Source of the DNA: Chromatiaceae bacterium
GTDB taxonomy: Bacteria; Pseudomonadota; Gammaproteobacteria; Chromatiales; Chromatiaceae
NCBI GenBank assembly: GCA_024235215.1
Contig: JACKMU010000003.1
Span: 1-64,000, forward strand
Length of the DNA: 64,000 nt
Direction of reading: 5' to 3'
In this document: in pieces, positions 8,470 through 17,290 of the stretch
Layout: each line of letters begins with the position of its first letter
Numbering within the stretch: the first letter of the stretch is position 1
Notes under the pieces: generated by a model
What the model was told of the DNA's origin: nothing
The model's database searches: none
What the model saw: only the letters and a program-made list of their open reading frames with translations
Translations under genes and position numbers: made by a program

Positions 8470-9664
8470 GACCGCTCCACTCGGGGCAGACGAATTGATA
8501 AAGACGGTAGGCTGTCGTGCCTGATTCACCCCGGGCCTGTTGCAGCAGCGAGCGCTCTTCGGTGCTCAGACTATCGGTCAGCATCTTCAACAGGGCGGGA
8601 TACACACGTTCATGATAGTCGTAGTCAGGCTCCACATGCACGCTTACCCGGCCGTTCTGGCCTTCAGGCAGAGACAGGTCCAGAGTTATCCATTGGTCCG
8701 GCAGCAGCCGGTCATCGGCAATCTCCACCCATCCTTCATCCCGGGACCAGCGCATTTTGCGCGCGATAATGTGTTCCAGTACCGGCTCACCCTCACTCCC
8801 CTCCAGACGTATCAGGATGCGCGGGGTTACGTAAGTGGGCAGGGCATGACCGGCACCGACATTTCCTGCGCGGACTCTCAACCCATCGCGGGTACGCCAG
8901 CCATGCACCAGCAATCCGCGGCGTGTTGTTTCCTTGTCATGAATGCCTTTGAAAGCATGTAGATTCTCCGGCATGTGGCATTTCTGGCAGGTCACTCCAT
9001 CCCTGGCATAGCGGGATCGCTGCCACTCGACATAAGTATTTTCCAGCGGCTTGCCGTTGACAGAGAGTCCTGTGTCATCGAACTGGTGGCAGGGTGCGCA
9101 GAATTCCGCTTGCCGGAACAGCGGTAGTTCCTGCACCGGGCCGTGTGGGGTTTCGGCGAAAGCCCGGGGGCCATGGCGTACCCGCCCGCGGACGTGGCAG
9201 GTTGCACAGTCAATCCCGGACAGGGCATCCGCACCTTCCAGACCCTTCTCCTGCCAATGCTCCAACATCTCCTGCCGGGGGGAGTGGCAGGAGAGACAAT
9301 CTTCCTGAGTCGTGGTGTCGAAAGTGCTGATTTGCCCAAGCAGACCAGCGGACACCGCGGCTGCGTGCAGGGACTCTTGCCATGCCGTAAACTGGGACTG
9401 GTGGCAAAGGCCACAGGCATTCGCGCTGAGGTCGGCGATCGCCTCGGCACCGGGCGCCGCTGGCCGGAAGGGCCCTTGGGCGGGAATGGGAAATTCCCAG
9501 TGGGGATGTTCCGGAAACCCAATAGTTTCCGCGGCACCCAGCGCGGTGCAACTGAGAATCGTGGCGCACACCAGAACCCAGCCAGCGCACTGGCCCGGAA
9601 AACAGGCGGAATTCGGAAGTCGAATTCGCCAGGTTTTCACCGCCGTGCTCGCTTTAGCAGACAT
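8441..9664 (-). CDS. Periplasmic five-haem cytochrome c
   Basis: The product is 407 residues from the chosen start, with a signal peptide (cleavage near A-L-G-A-A) and five C-x-x-C-H sites: CGLCH, CLSCH, CATCH, CAPCH and CQKCH. The C-terminal third has no haem site and resembles the beta-rich tail of cytochrome c554-like proteins. No strong ribosome site marks the start; ATGs at 9697 and 9724 are also in frame and would only lengthen the leader. It is the first gene of the module and is translationally coupled to the PhnD-like gene. It may carry electrons or oxidise a sulfur compound. The substrate is not evident. Confidence 0.85.
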   Translation of the reverse strand: MSAKASTAVKTWRIRLPNSACFPGQCAGWVLVCATILSCTALGAAETIGFPEHPHWEFPIPAQGPFRPAAPGAEAIADLSANACGLCHQSQFTAWQESLHAAAVSAGLLGQISTFDTTTQEDCLSCHSPRQEMLEHWQEKGLEGADALSGIDCATCHVRGRVRHGPRAFAETPHGPVQELPLFRQAEFCAPCHQFDDTGLSVNGKPLENTYVEWQRSRYARDGVTCQKCHMPENLHAFKGIHDKETTRRGLLVHGWRTRDGLRVRAGNVGAGHALPTYVTPRILIRLEGSEGEPVLEHIIARKMRWSRDEGWVEIADDRLLPDQWITLDLSLPEGQNGRVSVHVEPDYDYHERVYPALLKMLTDSLSTEERSLLQQARGESGTTAYRLYQFVCPEWSGHDKPCNEQP

Positions 9665-9760
9665 GGAACTAATTGTGCTTTCTGGAGTACGGTTCATCAA
9701 TTGAGAAGCAACTGTAACGAGCATGGTGTTCTTGAATTGGCTCCAGTTCCCTTAAAATAA

Positions 9761-10045
9761 CACACCCATTGCCCGGACACCTGTCCGCTGGTGACGGTAC
9801 AACTCGTCCAGGTACAAAAGATCCTGGGCGATCGACTGGGCAAGGATGTTTACTTTTACTCCATCTCGATTGATCCGAAAAACGACACCCCGCAGGCCCT
9901 CAGGGAGTATAGAGAAAAGTTTGGGGCACGCTGGACATTTCTGACCGGTAAGACCACGGATATTATCAAGCTGCGCAAAAAACTGGGATTGTACATCGAT
10001 GAGATCCAGGACGGCTCGAGCCTGAGCAGCAAGTGCAGTAGTTGA
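9761..10045 (+). pseudogene. SCO1/SenC-family fragment
   Basis: Reading from 9761 (after an in-frame TAA) gives T-H-C-P-D-T-C-P-L-V, the copper-binding C-x3-C motif of SCO proteins. About 75 further family residues follow (F-Y-S-I-S-I-D-P, F-L-T-G). The signal or membrane anchor and the C-terminal part with the ligand His are absent. The homology stops near 10020, where an IS91-family remnant begins on the other strand. It is a broken copper chaperone for cytochrome oxidase, probably cut by the element. Confidence 0.8.
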
Positions 10046-10761
10046 ATCAGTTGCTTGCTGTTCGGATGCATGAAACCGAAGTTGCGGGCACGCCGGAATC
10101 CTTTCGGCAAGACATGCTGCAGGAGCAGCCACAGGAACTTTGCGCAGGAGACTGTTCGGGTTTCGATTCGCTTGGTTTTGCTGTTTCGATAACGGAAGGT
10201 CACCTGGCCGCTGGCGCAGGCGATTATGTCCTTCTCCTGAATCACGCCGCGATAGAGATAGCGACCGAGATAGAGCAGCACCTTCTCGCCCGAGCCAACG
10301 CCATTGCAATCCACGACCTACTTCGCGGGATGGCACTTTGGCAGCACGAGCCCCGCCTGGGCGATGGCCGCCAGCAGCTTGGCCAGAAACACCTTGGCCA
10401 GCGCCTTGTGATTGAACAGATAGCACGACTTTCCCTTGGTCTTGCTTTTTCCGGTCTTGGTGCGTCACAGCCTATTGTTTGGCGCCAATCGCCGCAGCGG
10501 GCATTGCCAGATGCACATGGGGATGATAGTCCAGACGACGCGAATGCGTGTGCAGCACGGCCACCGCGCCGGGTATTCCCTGCAGCTGTTTGTCATTCAG
10601 GCTGAAGGTGTGCAGTGTCTCCCAGCTGCACTGGATCAACAAGGCATAGAGTGTGCGTTGATGCTGCTAGGCCAACGCTCGAGCTCTTCCAGGAGGGTAA
10701 AGGTCAACAGGAAATAGTCAACCGGCAGCTGTCCCTGGCCCTCTGATTGCTCACGCAACCA
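10027..10761 (-). mobile_element. Decayed IS91-family transposase (HUH type)
   Basis: Translation across two or more frames gives a recognisable IS91-family transposase: L-P-V-D-Y-F-L-L-T-F-T-L near 10700-10740, then Q-H-Q-R-T-L-Y-A-L-L-I-Q, then H-T-H-S-R-R-L-D-Y-H-P-H-V-H carrying the HUH motif near 10520, and G-R-Y-L-Y-R-G-V-I and R-A-R-N-F-G-F at the C-terminal side. A TAG interrupts the frame near 10668, and a frameshift joins the L-E-E-L part to the next block. A second shift lies before 10314. The N-terminal zinc region and the extreme C-terminus are missing. It is not functional. Confidence 0.85.
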
Positions 10762-11070
10762 ACCCTTGAGTACGGCGGCCGACGGCTTCGCCAACGGCGT
10801 GCAGCGTTCCTTACGGCCTTTTCTTCCTCCAGACATCTCCTCGCGGGTTTGCCCTTGCCCTCGGCTAGTAGTTGGTCTCAAATAATCAGCAATGAAAGAA
10901 ATCACCCACTTGGAGGGAATCCTGTGTATCTCATTTCCAATCATCGACAGTGGTTCTCCTACAGGGGACTTGCACCCCATAAGTTCACCTGATTATTACC
11001 GAAGCTCAGCTATTGAGGAGCCTCTGGGTGATGCAGAATGAAACTGTACCAAAAACAGAGGAATGTGATC

Positions 11071-11180
11071 ATGGAGAAAAATTCTGTACAGTTTCAAAAA
11101 GGCCTTAGTTTGGCAATATTTCTTAACAGTTATGGTACGGAGCAGAAGTGTACTGAAGCGCTATTCAGCTGGCGCTGGCC
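11071..11180 (+). pseudogene. IS1595-family transposase N-terminal fragment
   Basis: The first ~35 residues (M-E-K-N-S-V-Q-F-Q-K-G-L-S, then S-Y-G-T-E-x-K-C-x-E-A-L-F-S-W-R-W-P) match the start of IS1595/ISXO2-type transposases. Immediately after W-R-W-P the family zinc-ribbon region should follow, but unrelated sequence does, and the frame ends at 11274. It is a short deletion remnant. Confidence 0.7.
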
Positions 11181-11337
11181 AAGTCGATTGCTTACCTCGC
11201 TGATTTACTTGGACGTTGCGGATGCCAGCCGACTTGAGGAAGTGATTGCCACAACACCCAAAATCGAAAACTAGTGTAGAAAGACTCCGCTATAAGCTGA
11301 TTGGTGGGTTTGCGACCTTGGTCGGCTTGAAAAAATC

Positions 11338-11399
11338 GTGTCTAAAATCATGTCTAACTCAACCCCAAACAGCCCTAAAACACCCCTATAATTAGACAC
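11338..11399. repeat. Att-like octamer repeats next to tRNA-Ser
   Basis: GTGTCTAA (11338-11345) and ATGTCTAA (11350-11357) are direct repeats 12 bp apart, and TTAGACAC (11392-11399) is the inverted copy. They lie 27 bp beyond the 3' end of tRNA-Ser. Arm-type integrase sites in this position are common where elements have inserted at tRNA genes. No integrase gene is present. Confidence 0.4.
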
Positions 11400-11425
11400 G
11401 ATAGACCGCTAAGTCATTGATTATA

Positions 11426-11516
11426 TGGCGGAGAGAGAGGGATTCGAACCCTCGGTACGCTATTAACGTACACACACTTTCCAGGCGTGCTCCTTAAACC
11501 ACTCGGACACCTCTCC
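11426..11516 (-). tRNA. tRNA-Ser (anticodon GGA)
   Basis: The minus strand folds as a class II tRNA of 88 nt plus an encoded CCA (11426-11428). The acceptor GGAGAGG pairs with TCTCTCC. The anticodon stem CACGC/GTGTG holds loop CTGGAAA with anticodon GGA. The long variable arm is ACGTTAATAGCGT-like, and the T-arm carries GTTCGAATC. It decodes UCC and UCU serine codons. Confidence 0.95.
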
Positions 11517-11667
11517 CGATTTGAGAGGCGCAAGGTTATACCAGAAAGCCCGTGGGCGCAATTGCTGGAAGGTACCTGGTGGAAGCGGCGGCAACACTAT
11601 TTATTCACCTGTCACGGTGCTTTCGCGTATATTCTCGCGGCGCATTGGTTCCAGATGGGAGTGGAGG

Positions 11668-12504
11668 ATGTCCAGCAGTAAAAAATCTTTGCCGGAAAAG
11701 GGTGATGAGGGGTTGGCATCCCAGGCGGACCGCTACCGCTTGTATGAATTATCGGTACAGTACGCGCCGACGGAGATCGAGTTTGTCGACAGCCGGTTCA
11801 CTGCGCTGCGCGGGCGTCGCGCCAAGCTGTTACGGGAGGACTTCTGCGGCACCGCTAACGTCTCCTGCGAATGGGTAAGGCTGCGAAAAAACAACCGCGC
11901 CATTGGGGTCGATATCGACCCGGCTGTACTGCACTGGGGAGAGGAGCACAACCTCTCTCAACTCACCCCGGCTCAGCGCCAGCGCATTCAGCTGCTCTGT
12001 GCGAATGTACTCGACTGTGATGGCGAAGCGCCGGAAATCGTGCTGGCGATGAATTTCAGCTACTGGCTGTTCAAGGAGCGCGGTCAGCTACTGCGCTATT
12101 TTCGCCAGGTGCATACCACGCTTGCCGCAGGGGGCATCTTTTTTCTCGATGCTTATGGCGGCTACGACTCCTTCAAGGAGATCGTGGAGGTGCGCGATAT
12201 AACGGATGAGGGCTTCTCCTACATCTGGGAGCAGGAGAAGTATGAGCCGATCAGCGGTGGACTGATCTGCCACATCCATTTCGACTTTCCCGACGGATCA
12301 CGCCTGGAGCGGGCGTTCAGCTACGACTGGCGCCTATGGACGCTGCCGGAGATCCGCGAGCTGCTGGTGGAGGCGGGCTTCAGCGAAGTGACCGTCTATT
12401 GGCAGGGTTGGGACGAGGATGGCGAAGCGGATGGCAACTTCCAGCCGGCGACTGAGGGAGAGGCGGACGCAGGGTGGATCTGTTACCTCTCGGCGGAACG
12501 GTGA
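11668..12504 (+). CDS. Class I SAM-dependent methyltransferase
   Basis: The product is 278 residues. Visible methyltransferase features are the glycine loop region L-L-R-E-D-F-C-G-T-A, the acidic residue of motif II in I-G-V-D-I-D-P, and A-M-N-F-S-Y-W-L as motif IV. The start at 11668 has GGAG with 6-nt spacing; the open frame further upstream is part of the tRNA leader region. The substrate is unknown; the D-F-C-G-T motif is shared with a conserved proteobacterial family of unassigned methyltransferases. Its last 22 nt overlap the end of convergent trmO. Confidence 0.8.
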   Translation: MSSSKKSLPEKGDEGLASQADRYRLYELSVQYAPTEIEFVDSRFTALRGRRAKLLREDFCGTANVSCEWVRLRKNNRAIGVDIDPAVLHWGEEHNLSQLTPAQRQRIQLLCANVLDCDGEAPEIVLAMNFSYWLFKERGQLLRYFRQVHTTLAAGGIFFLDAYGGYDSFKEIVEVRDITDEGFSYIWEQEKYEPISGGLICHIHFDFPDGSRLERAFSYDWRLWTLPEIRELLVEAGFSEVTVYWQGWDEDGEADGNFQPATEGEADAGWICYLSAER

Positions 12505-13205
12505 GGGGACTGCACCAGTTCGAGCACCTCCACACAGCCCACGCCCACCCGCCAGCGCAGATCGAAATCGTAGAGTCGGAAGCCGTATACCCGATCCTGC
12601 CGGTCTTCCTGAATATAGGCAGGCCGCGGATCGGTTTCGAGCAGCCGGCGAATCATCTGTAGCAACAGCTCGCCATCCTGCCGGGCCGCGAGTTGCCCGA
12701 GCGCCAGGGGGGAGAAATGCACCTGCAGCAGCGCATCCGGCCTGACCACAGCGTATCCGGAGGTGGCATCCGGGATGCTGTCGACAAAACCGATGTAGGG
12801 CTTGATATCCAATACCGGTGTGCCATCCACCAGATCCAGACCGGATATCTCCAGTACCACCCCCGAACCATCGGTTACCACCCGTTCCAGTCTGACCACA
12901 GAGAGCCCAATCGGATTGGGCCGGTACGGTGAACGGCTGGCGAAAACACCGACCCGCCGGTTGCCGCCCAGACGTGGTGGCCGGACGCTCGGCTGCCAGC
13001 CCTCGTGCTGCGTACGATCGAACAGAAACTGGATCCAGATATGTGAGTAACCCGGCAGTCCGGCGACCGCCTCGGCACTGGCAAACCTGGGCAGAAACTC
13101 CACCCTCCCCCGCGCCTGCGGTACCAGACCGGGCTGGCGCGGCACCCCGAACTTCTCCTTGAACGGAGAGTGAACGATGGCAATGGGCTCAAATTCGAAT
13201 TTCAT
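12483..13205 (-). CDS. trmO: tRNA t6A37 N6-methyltransferase TrmO
   Basis: The product is 240 residues of the YaeB/TsaA/TrmO family, which methylates t6A37 of threonine tRNA using SAM. Family motifs are clear: I-A-I-V-H-S-P-F-K-E-K-F-G-V-P-R-Q-P at the N-terminus, G-V-F-A-S-R-S-P-Y-R-P-N-P-I-G-L-S in the middle, and G-T-P-V-L-D-I-K-P-Y-I further on. Length fits the family. It is convergent with the methyltransferase gene. Confidence 0.95.
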   Translation of the reverse strand: MKFEFEPIAIVHSPFKEKFGVPRQPGLVPQARGRVEFLPRFASAEAVAGLPGYSHIWIQFLFDRTQHEGWQPSVRPPRLGGNRRVGVFASRSPYRPNPIGLSVVRLERVVTDGSGVVLEISGLDLVDGTPVLDIKPYIGFVDSIPDATSGYAVVRPDALLQVHFSPLALGQLAARQDGELLLQMIRRLLETDPRPAYIQEDRQDRVYGFRLYDFDLRWRVGVGCVEVLELVQSPHRSAER

Positions 13206-13403
13206 GGCGGTTGCTGCAATCGGATCGACACCCTTTACTAGCGCGCGATAGAACGCGTGTCAAATCCAACAGCACGCAATTTTCCCCTCTCCTCCATTGG
13301 CCCTGCTCAACACTACGGTGGAGCGGAGCTGATGAATAGCAGGGTCGACCCGGATACACCGACGGCGTATCCTTAGCCGCTTTTCCAATAACCTCGACAG
13401 CCG

Positions 13404-13796
13404 ATGAGTTACTACTGGATCAGACAGCTGCATATCGCCACGGTGATATTCAGTGTCGGCTTCTTTGCCCTGCGCTACATCTGGATGTTGATCGGTGCTC
13501 AACGCGAGCAACAACGTTGGGTCAGGATCGTATCCGTGTGCAACGACAGCATGCTGCTGATCGCCGGCATCTCGCTGGCGCTGCTCTCCGGGCAATACCC
13601 GCTGGTCGCCCCCTGGCTGACCGCCAAGCTGGCAGGTTTGCTGGCCTATATCCTGCTGGGAACACTGGCACTGAAACGCGCCCGCACCCGCCCCATACGC
13701 ATCGTTACCGGCCTGAGCGCGCTGCTCAGCGCGGGCTATATCATCAGTGTCGCGCTGACCCGCACACCCGCTCCCTGGAGTATTCTGACTTTCTGA
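13404..13796 (+). CDS. SirB2-family membrane protein
   Basis: The product is 130 residues with four predicted hydrophobic helices. The N-terminus Y-Y-W-I-R-Q-L-H-I-A-T-V and F-F-A-L-R-Y-I-W-M are typical of SirB2-like proteins. This family is small, integral to the inner membrane and functionally undefined; the Salmonella invasion link gave the name only. It is divergent from trmO. Confidence 0.85.
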   Translation: MSYYWIRQLHIATVIFSVGFFALRYIWMLIGAQREQQRWVRIVSVCNDSMLLIAGISLALLSGQYPLVAPWLTAKLAGLLAYILLGTLALKRARTRPIRIVTGLSALLSAGYIISVALTRTPAPWSILTF

Positions 13797-13928
13797 TCCC
13801 CAATTATTATTCATTAGTTGCTAATATGCATAGAGGTGATCTGCGGCATGGGGGAAGCGGGGCTGTGCCGATAGAATAATCGCAGACTGAATGCAGTGAT
13901 TGCGAAATCAGGCAGCAGGTTGTAGAGG

Positions 13929-14252
13929 ATGGATGAGACGCTAAAACGGTTGCTGGACGCGGAGCTCCGCGCCGAGGCGATTGCGCGTCAGGCAGACGCC
14001 GCTCGGGAGAGCCTGATCCAGAGTGCGCTGCTTGAGGCCAGGGCCGAGGAGAGTCGCTTCAAAGCGCGCATTCCGGAGCTGCATGCCTCTTTTCAGGAAA
14101 AGGCGGAAGCACGCGCTGCGCAGACGATCAGCGAGCTGAAACGGCATTACGACGAACGCCACAGCCAGCTGCGTAACCTGGCGGAGGCACGCGAGGAGGA
14201 GGCGTTAGCGGCAGCATTCAAGCTGTTGATCGATCCTGAGGCGGACGACTGA
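13929..14252 (+). CDS. V/A-type ATPase stalk subunit G/H
   Basis: The product is 107 residues, almost all charged helix with many Ala, Glu and Arg. This is the pattern of the peripheral-stalk coiled-coil subunit (G or H) that pairs with subunit E. It is the first gene of the nine-gene ATPase operon and lies 12 nt before the subunit C gene. Sequence alone is weak; the position decides the assignment. Confidence 0.75.
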   Translation: MDETLKRLLDAELRAEAIARQADAARESLIQSALLEARAEESRFKARIPELHASFQEKAEARAAQTISELKRHYDERHSQLRNLAEAREEEALAAAFKLLIDPEADD

Positions 14253-14264
14253 CGTCACCCAGCC

Positions 14265-15335
14265 ATGCCCTTCCCCGCCGCTCAAACCTATCTCAAGACC
14301 CGCGCGTCGATCATGGCCAGGCGGCTCTTTTCAGCGGAGCAGCTGGAGCGGATGCTGCACGCTTCGCTGGATGATCTGGCCAGCGCGTTCGCACTGCGCG
14401 AAATCTTCGAAAACAACCCCTCTCCAGCCCTGCTCAACCGGGCTGCGGAGCGGGCGCTGATCCATACGCTGATGCTGGAACTGGCGGTGCTGCTGCGACC
14501 GCTGGAGGGGAGTGCGCGCAACATTCTGATCCACTGGACGCGCAAATTCGAACTCTACAATCTCAAGGCGCTGATCCGTGGCAAGCTGCATCAGTTGCCA
14601 TTCGAGCAGATCCAGTCCGACCTTTACGACCTGCCTGCAATGATCAGACTGCCGCACGACAAGCTGCTCAGAACCGAGAACATTCTGGAGCTGCTGCGCA
14701 GTCTGGAGCGGAGCACGTTCGCCGATATCGCCCGCCAGGCCCGCCAGGTCTACGAAGAGAAGAACGAACCCTTCTCGCTGGACGCGGCGATCGACCGCAG
14801 CTATTACATCGGCATGCTGCGGCGCGTGCAGCGCGCTTCACCCACGGATCAGCACCCGCTGCTGCAGCTGGTCGGCACCCTGATCGACCAACAGAATCTG
14901 ATCTGGTTGCTGCGCTACCGTTTCAGCTACCTGCTCTCCCCCTCGGAGAGCTACTACCTGCTGATTCCGTTCGGACGGCATCTGCGCCGGGAGCGGCTCA
15001 AACGACTGGTCAATCTGGAGCGTCTGGAGCTGGTGATCGAGCAGCTGCCGGAAGGATTACGCAGCTGCATGGAAGGAGCTCAAAATCCGCTCGACGCAGA
15101 GCGGCGGCTGGCGCTGGAGACCGCCGTCCAGACGCGCAAAAGCCTGCGCTTCAGCCAATCCGCGGTGACGCGTTCACTGGCTTATCTGGTGTTGCGGGAG
15201 ATGGACCTGAAGCGGCTCTACGCACTGATACAGGGCAAGGCGCTCAAGCTGAGCGAGCCGCTGATCCGTATTGCGGCGGATATGCCGCCACACTCCCCGG
15301 AGCAGACATACCCCTCCGGTGGCAGCCGTGTTTAG
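14265..15335 (+). CDS. V/A-type ATPase subunit C (V0 d / AC39)
   Basis: The product is 356 residues, helical, of the AC39/subunit d family that sits as a socket between the rotor ring and the central stalk. Typical features are the N-terminal A-R-x-R-L-F-S-x-E and the segment N-L-K-A-L-I-R-G-K. It lies between the G and I genes. The last codons overlap the preferred GTG start of the I gene by 8 nt. Confidence 0.85.
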   Translation: MPFPAAQTYLKTRASIMARRLFSAEQLERMLHASLDDLASAFALREIFENNPSPALLNRAAERALIHTLMLELAVLLRPLEGSARNILIHWTRKFELYNLKALIRGKLHQLPFEQIQSDLYDLPAMIRLPHDKLLRTENILELLRSLERSTFADIARQARQVYEEKNEPFSLDAAIDRSYYIGMLRRVQRASPTDQHPLLQLVGTLIDQQNLIWLLRYRFSYLLSPSESYYLLIPFGRHLRRERLKRLVNLERLELVIEQLPEGLRSCMEGAQNPLDAERRLALETAVQTRKSLRFSQSAVTRSLAYLVLREMDLKRLYALIQGKALKLSEPLIRIAADMPPHSPEQTYPSGGSRV

Positions 15336-17226
15336 CCCGCGCCCGATGAAGCATGTGCTGCTCAAGGTGCTCACCGAGGACTTGCCCCAGGTGTCGTTGA
15401 CTCTGGCCGAGTTGGCGTGTTTCTGTCCCGACCACCGCGATCTGCCAGAGGCACACTTCACCCACATTCCGGGTGAGCGTTTCAGAGAGCTTCACGCCCA
15501 GGCCAGCAGCAGGCTGCACAAGATCACCCGGTATTTCCAGCTCGATACGCAGACGCGACTGGGCGGTGTCCACGTCATCAGCGAAACGGAGTTGGAGGAG
15601 ACCAACCGCTGGTTGGGCGAGGTGTGGGAGCGCTGCTCCGGATTCGAAGAGAATCTGCGTCGGATGAATGACGAGAAACAGCTGTTGGCGCAGCTAGAGC
15701 ATGCATTGGAGAATTTTGGCGAGCTGAACATCGACCTCGGACTGTTGCAGGGTGAACGCCTGTTTCTCGATATCCATGTCGGCATGGTGCCGCGCGCCAA
15801 TGTCACCCAGCTCAAAGAGGCGGTGGCTCTGGCCGACTATCTGCTGTTCGACTACATGCAGCATGGTGAGAGCACACACGTCATCGTGGTCGGCCTCAAG
15901 GGAGCGCATGAGCAGGAGCTGCGCTCGGTGCTCGACACCGCCGGCTTTCACGCACTGCCGATCCCGCCGGAGCTGCAGCATGAGCCGGAGCGCGTGCGTA
16001 CTGAGCTGAGCCGGCGCAAACAGGCGCTCGGACAGCAGCTACAGCGCCAGCAGCAGGAGATTCTCTCCTGCGCCGCAGAGGTCAAAGCGTCACTCGAACA
16101 GGCACGCAATACCCTGAACATGGCAGAGCCTTATGTCAGGATAGATACCGCGGTGCACAGTTCAGGACATCTGGCGGTGATCTCCGGCTGGATTCCGGCA
16201 CGCGATATCCAGCGCACCGGGCAGGCGCTGGAGCGAGCGCTGTCGAACCCGTTCCAGCTGGATGCACGTACACCCACCGCCGATGAGCGAATGCTGGTAC
16301 CCAGCTATATGCCGGACAATCGCCTGATGGCCCCTTTCGCCACGCTGGTCAGACAGTACGGCATTCCACGCTACGGTGAGATCGATCCGACCGCCATATT
16401 CGCCGTCACCTTCGTCCTGATGTTTGGCATGATGTTCGGCGATATCGGGCATGGGCTCTGCATCGCACTGATTGCCTGGCTGGCACGCAAAAAGCTTGGG
16501 AAATTTACCCTGTTCACCTTCTCGATCGGTCTCTCAGCCAGCTTTTTCGGCCTGCTCTACGGCAGCGTATTCGGTTACGAACAGCTGTTCGATGCACTCT
16601 GGATCGCACCGCTCTCCGATCCACTCTACATGCTCCGGGTAGCGCTGGTGTGGGGCATGGCCTTCCTCGTGCTCATCAGTGTCATCGCCATCTACAACCG
16701 CATCATTCAACATGATCTGACCCATGCACTGTTTGACAGCAACGGACTGGTCAGCGCACTGCTCTATCTGAGTCTGCTGTTCGGTCTCTACAACTTATAC
16801 GCCAACGGCCGGTTCGGCACAGCCACGGCCAGCCTCTGCATTCTGTCGTTGCTACTGCTGTTTGCCTACCGACTGATCGAAACCCATGCCACTCCCGGCG
16901 AACGCATGCTGGTGGCATTTATAGAGACCTTCGAGACACTCACCGGCTACATCTCCAACACGCTGTCGTTTCTGCGCGTGGCCGCGTTCAGCCTGAACCA
17001 TGTGGCACTGGCGATCGCGCTCTTCTCCCTGACCAATATGATGGAGAGTCTGCACGGACAACTGGTCACGCTGGTTCTGGGCAATCTCTTCATTCTGGTG
17101 CTGGAGGGGGCGGTCGTCGCCATACAGGTGCTGCGCCTGGAGTACTACGAAGGCTTCTCCCGTTTCTACTCGGGCGACGGGCTGGAGTTTCGTCCGCTGC
17201 GCCTGAACAGCGGAGTCAGCGGATGA
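15328..17226 (+). CDS. V/A-type ATPase subunit I (a subunit)
   Basis: The product is 632 residues from GTG 15328. The N-terminal half is cytosolic and rich in coiled coil; from about residue 340 it has the membrane part with motifs F-G-M-M-F-G-D-I-G-H-G and the helix S-F-L-R-V-A-A-F-S-L-N-H, whose Arg is the essential ion-channel arginine. GTG 15328 gives the N-terminus V-F-S-P-R-P-M-K-H-V, which I believe matches the family, and has GGTGG just upstream. ATG 15346 is the alternative, without a clear ribosome site. Confidence 0.9.
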   Translation: MFSPRPMKHVLLKVLTEDLPQVSLTLAELACFCPDHRDLPEAHFTHIPGERFRELHAQASSRLHKITRYFQLDTQTRLGGVHVISETELEETNRWLGEVWERCSGFEENLRRMNDEKQLLAQLEHALENFGELNIDLGLLQGERLFLDIHVGMVPRANVTQLKEAVALADYLLFDYMQHGESTHVIVVGLKGAHEQELRSVLDTAGFHALPIPPELQHEPERVRTELSRRKQALGQQLQRQQQEILSCAAEVKASLEQARNTLNMAEPYVRIDTAVHSSGHLAVISGWIPARDIQRTGQALERALSNPFQLDARTPTADERMLVPSYMPDNRLMAPFATLVRQYGIPRYGEIDPTAIFAVTFVLMFGMMFGDIGHGLCIALIAWLARKKLGKFTLFTFSIGLSASFFGLLYGSVFGYEQLFDALWIAPLSDPLYMLRVALVWGMAFLVLISVIAIYNRIIQHDLTHALFDSNGLVSALLYLSLLFGLYNLYANGRFGTATASLCILSLLLLFAYRLIETHATPGERMLVAFIETFETLTGYISNTLSFLRVAAFSLNHVALAIALFSLTNMMESLHGQLVTLVLGNLFILVLEGAVVAIQVLRLEYYEGFSRFYSGDGLEFRPLRLNSGVSG

Positions 17227-17290
17227 AACAGCTTCCAGCAACCGGTCCGCAAGCATGCGGTTCTTTTCCAAACCTGACAAGGAGCAGCTC

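Noticed and set aside
10042..10605. Plus-strand 187-residue frame between SCO1 and tRNA-Ser
   Set aside because: Antisense to the IS91 remnant, whose residues can be read almost continuously on the minus strand.
10770..10990. Hairpin GGGGTGCAAGTCCCC on the minus strand, resembling a group II intron domain I element
   Set aside because: Only this short motif fits; no intron-encoded protein, domain V or boundaries are visible.
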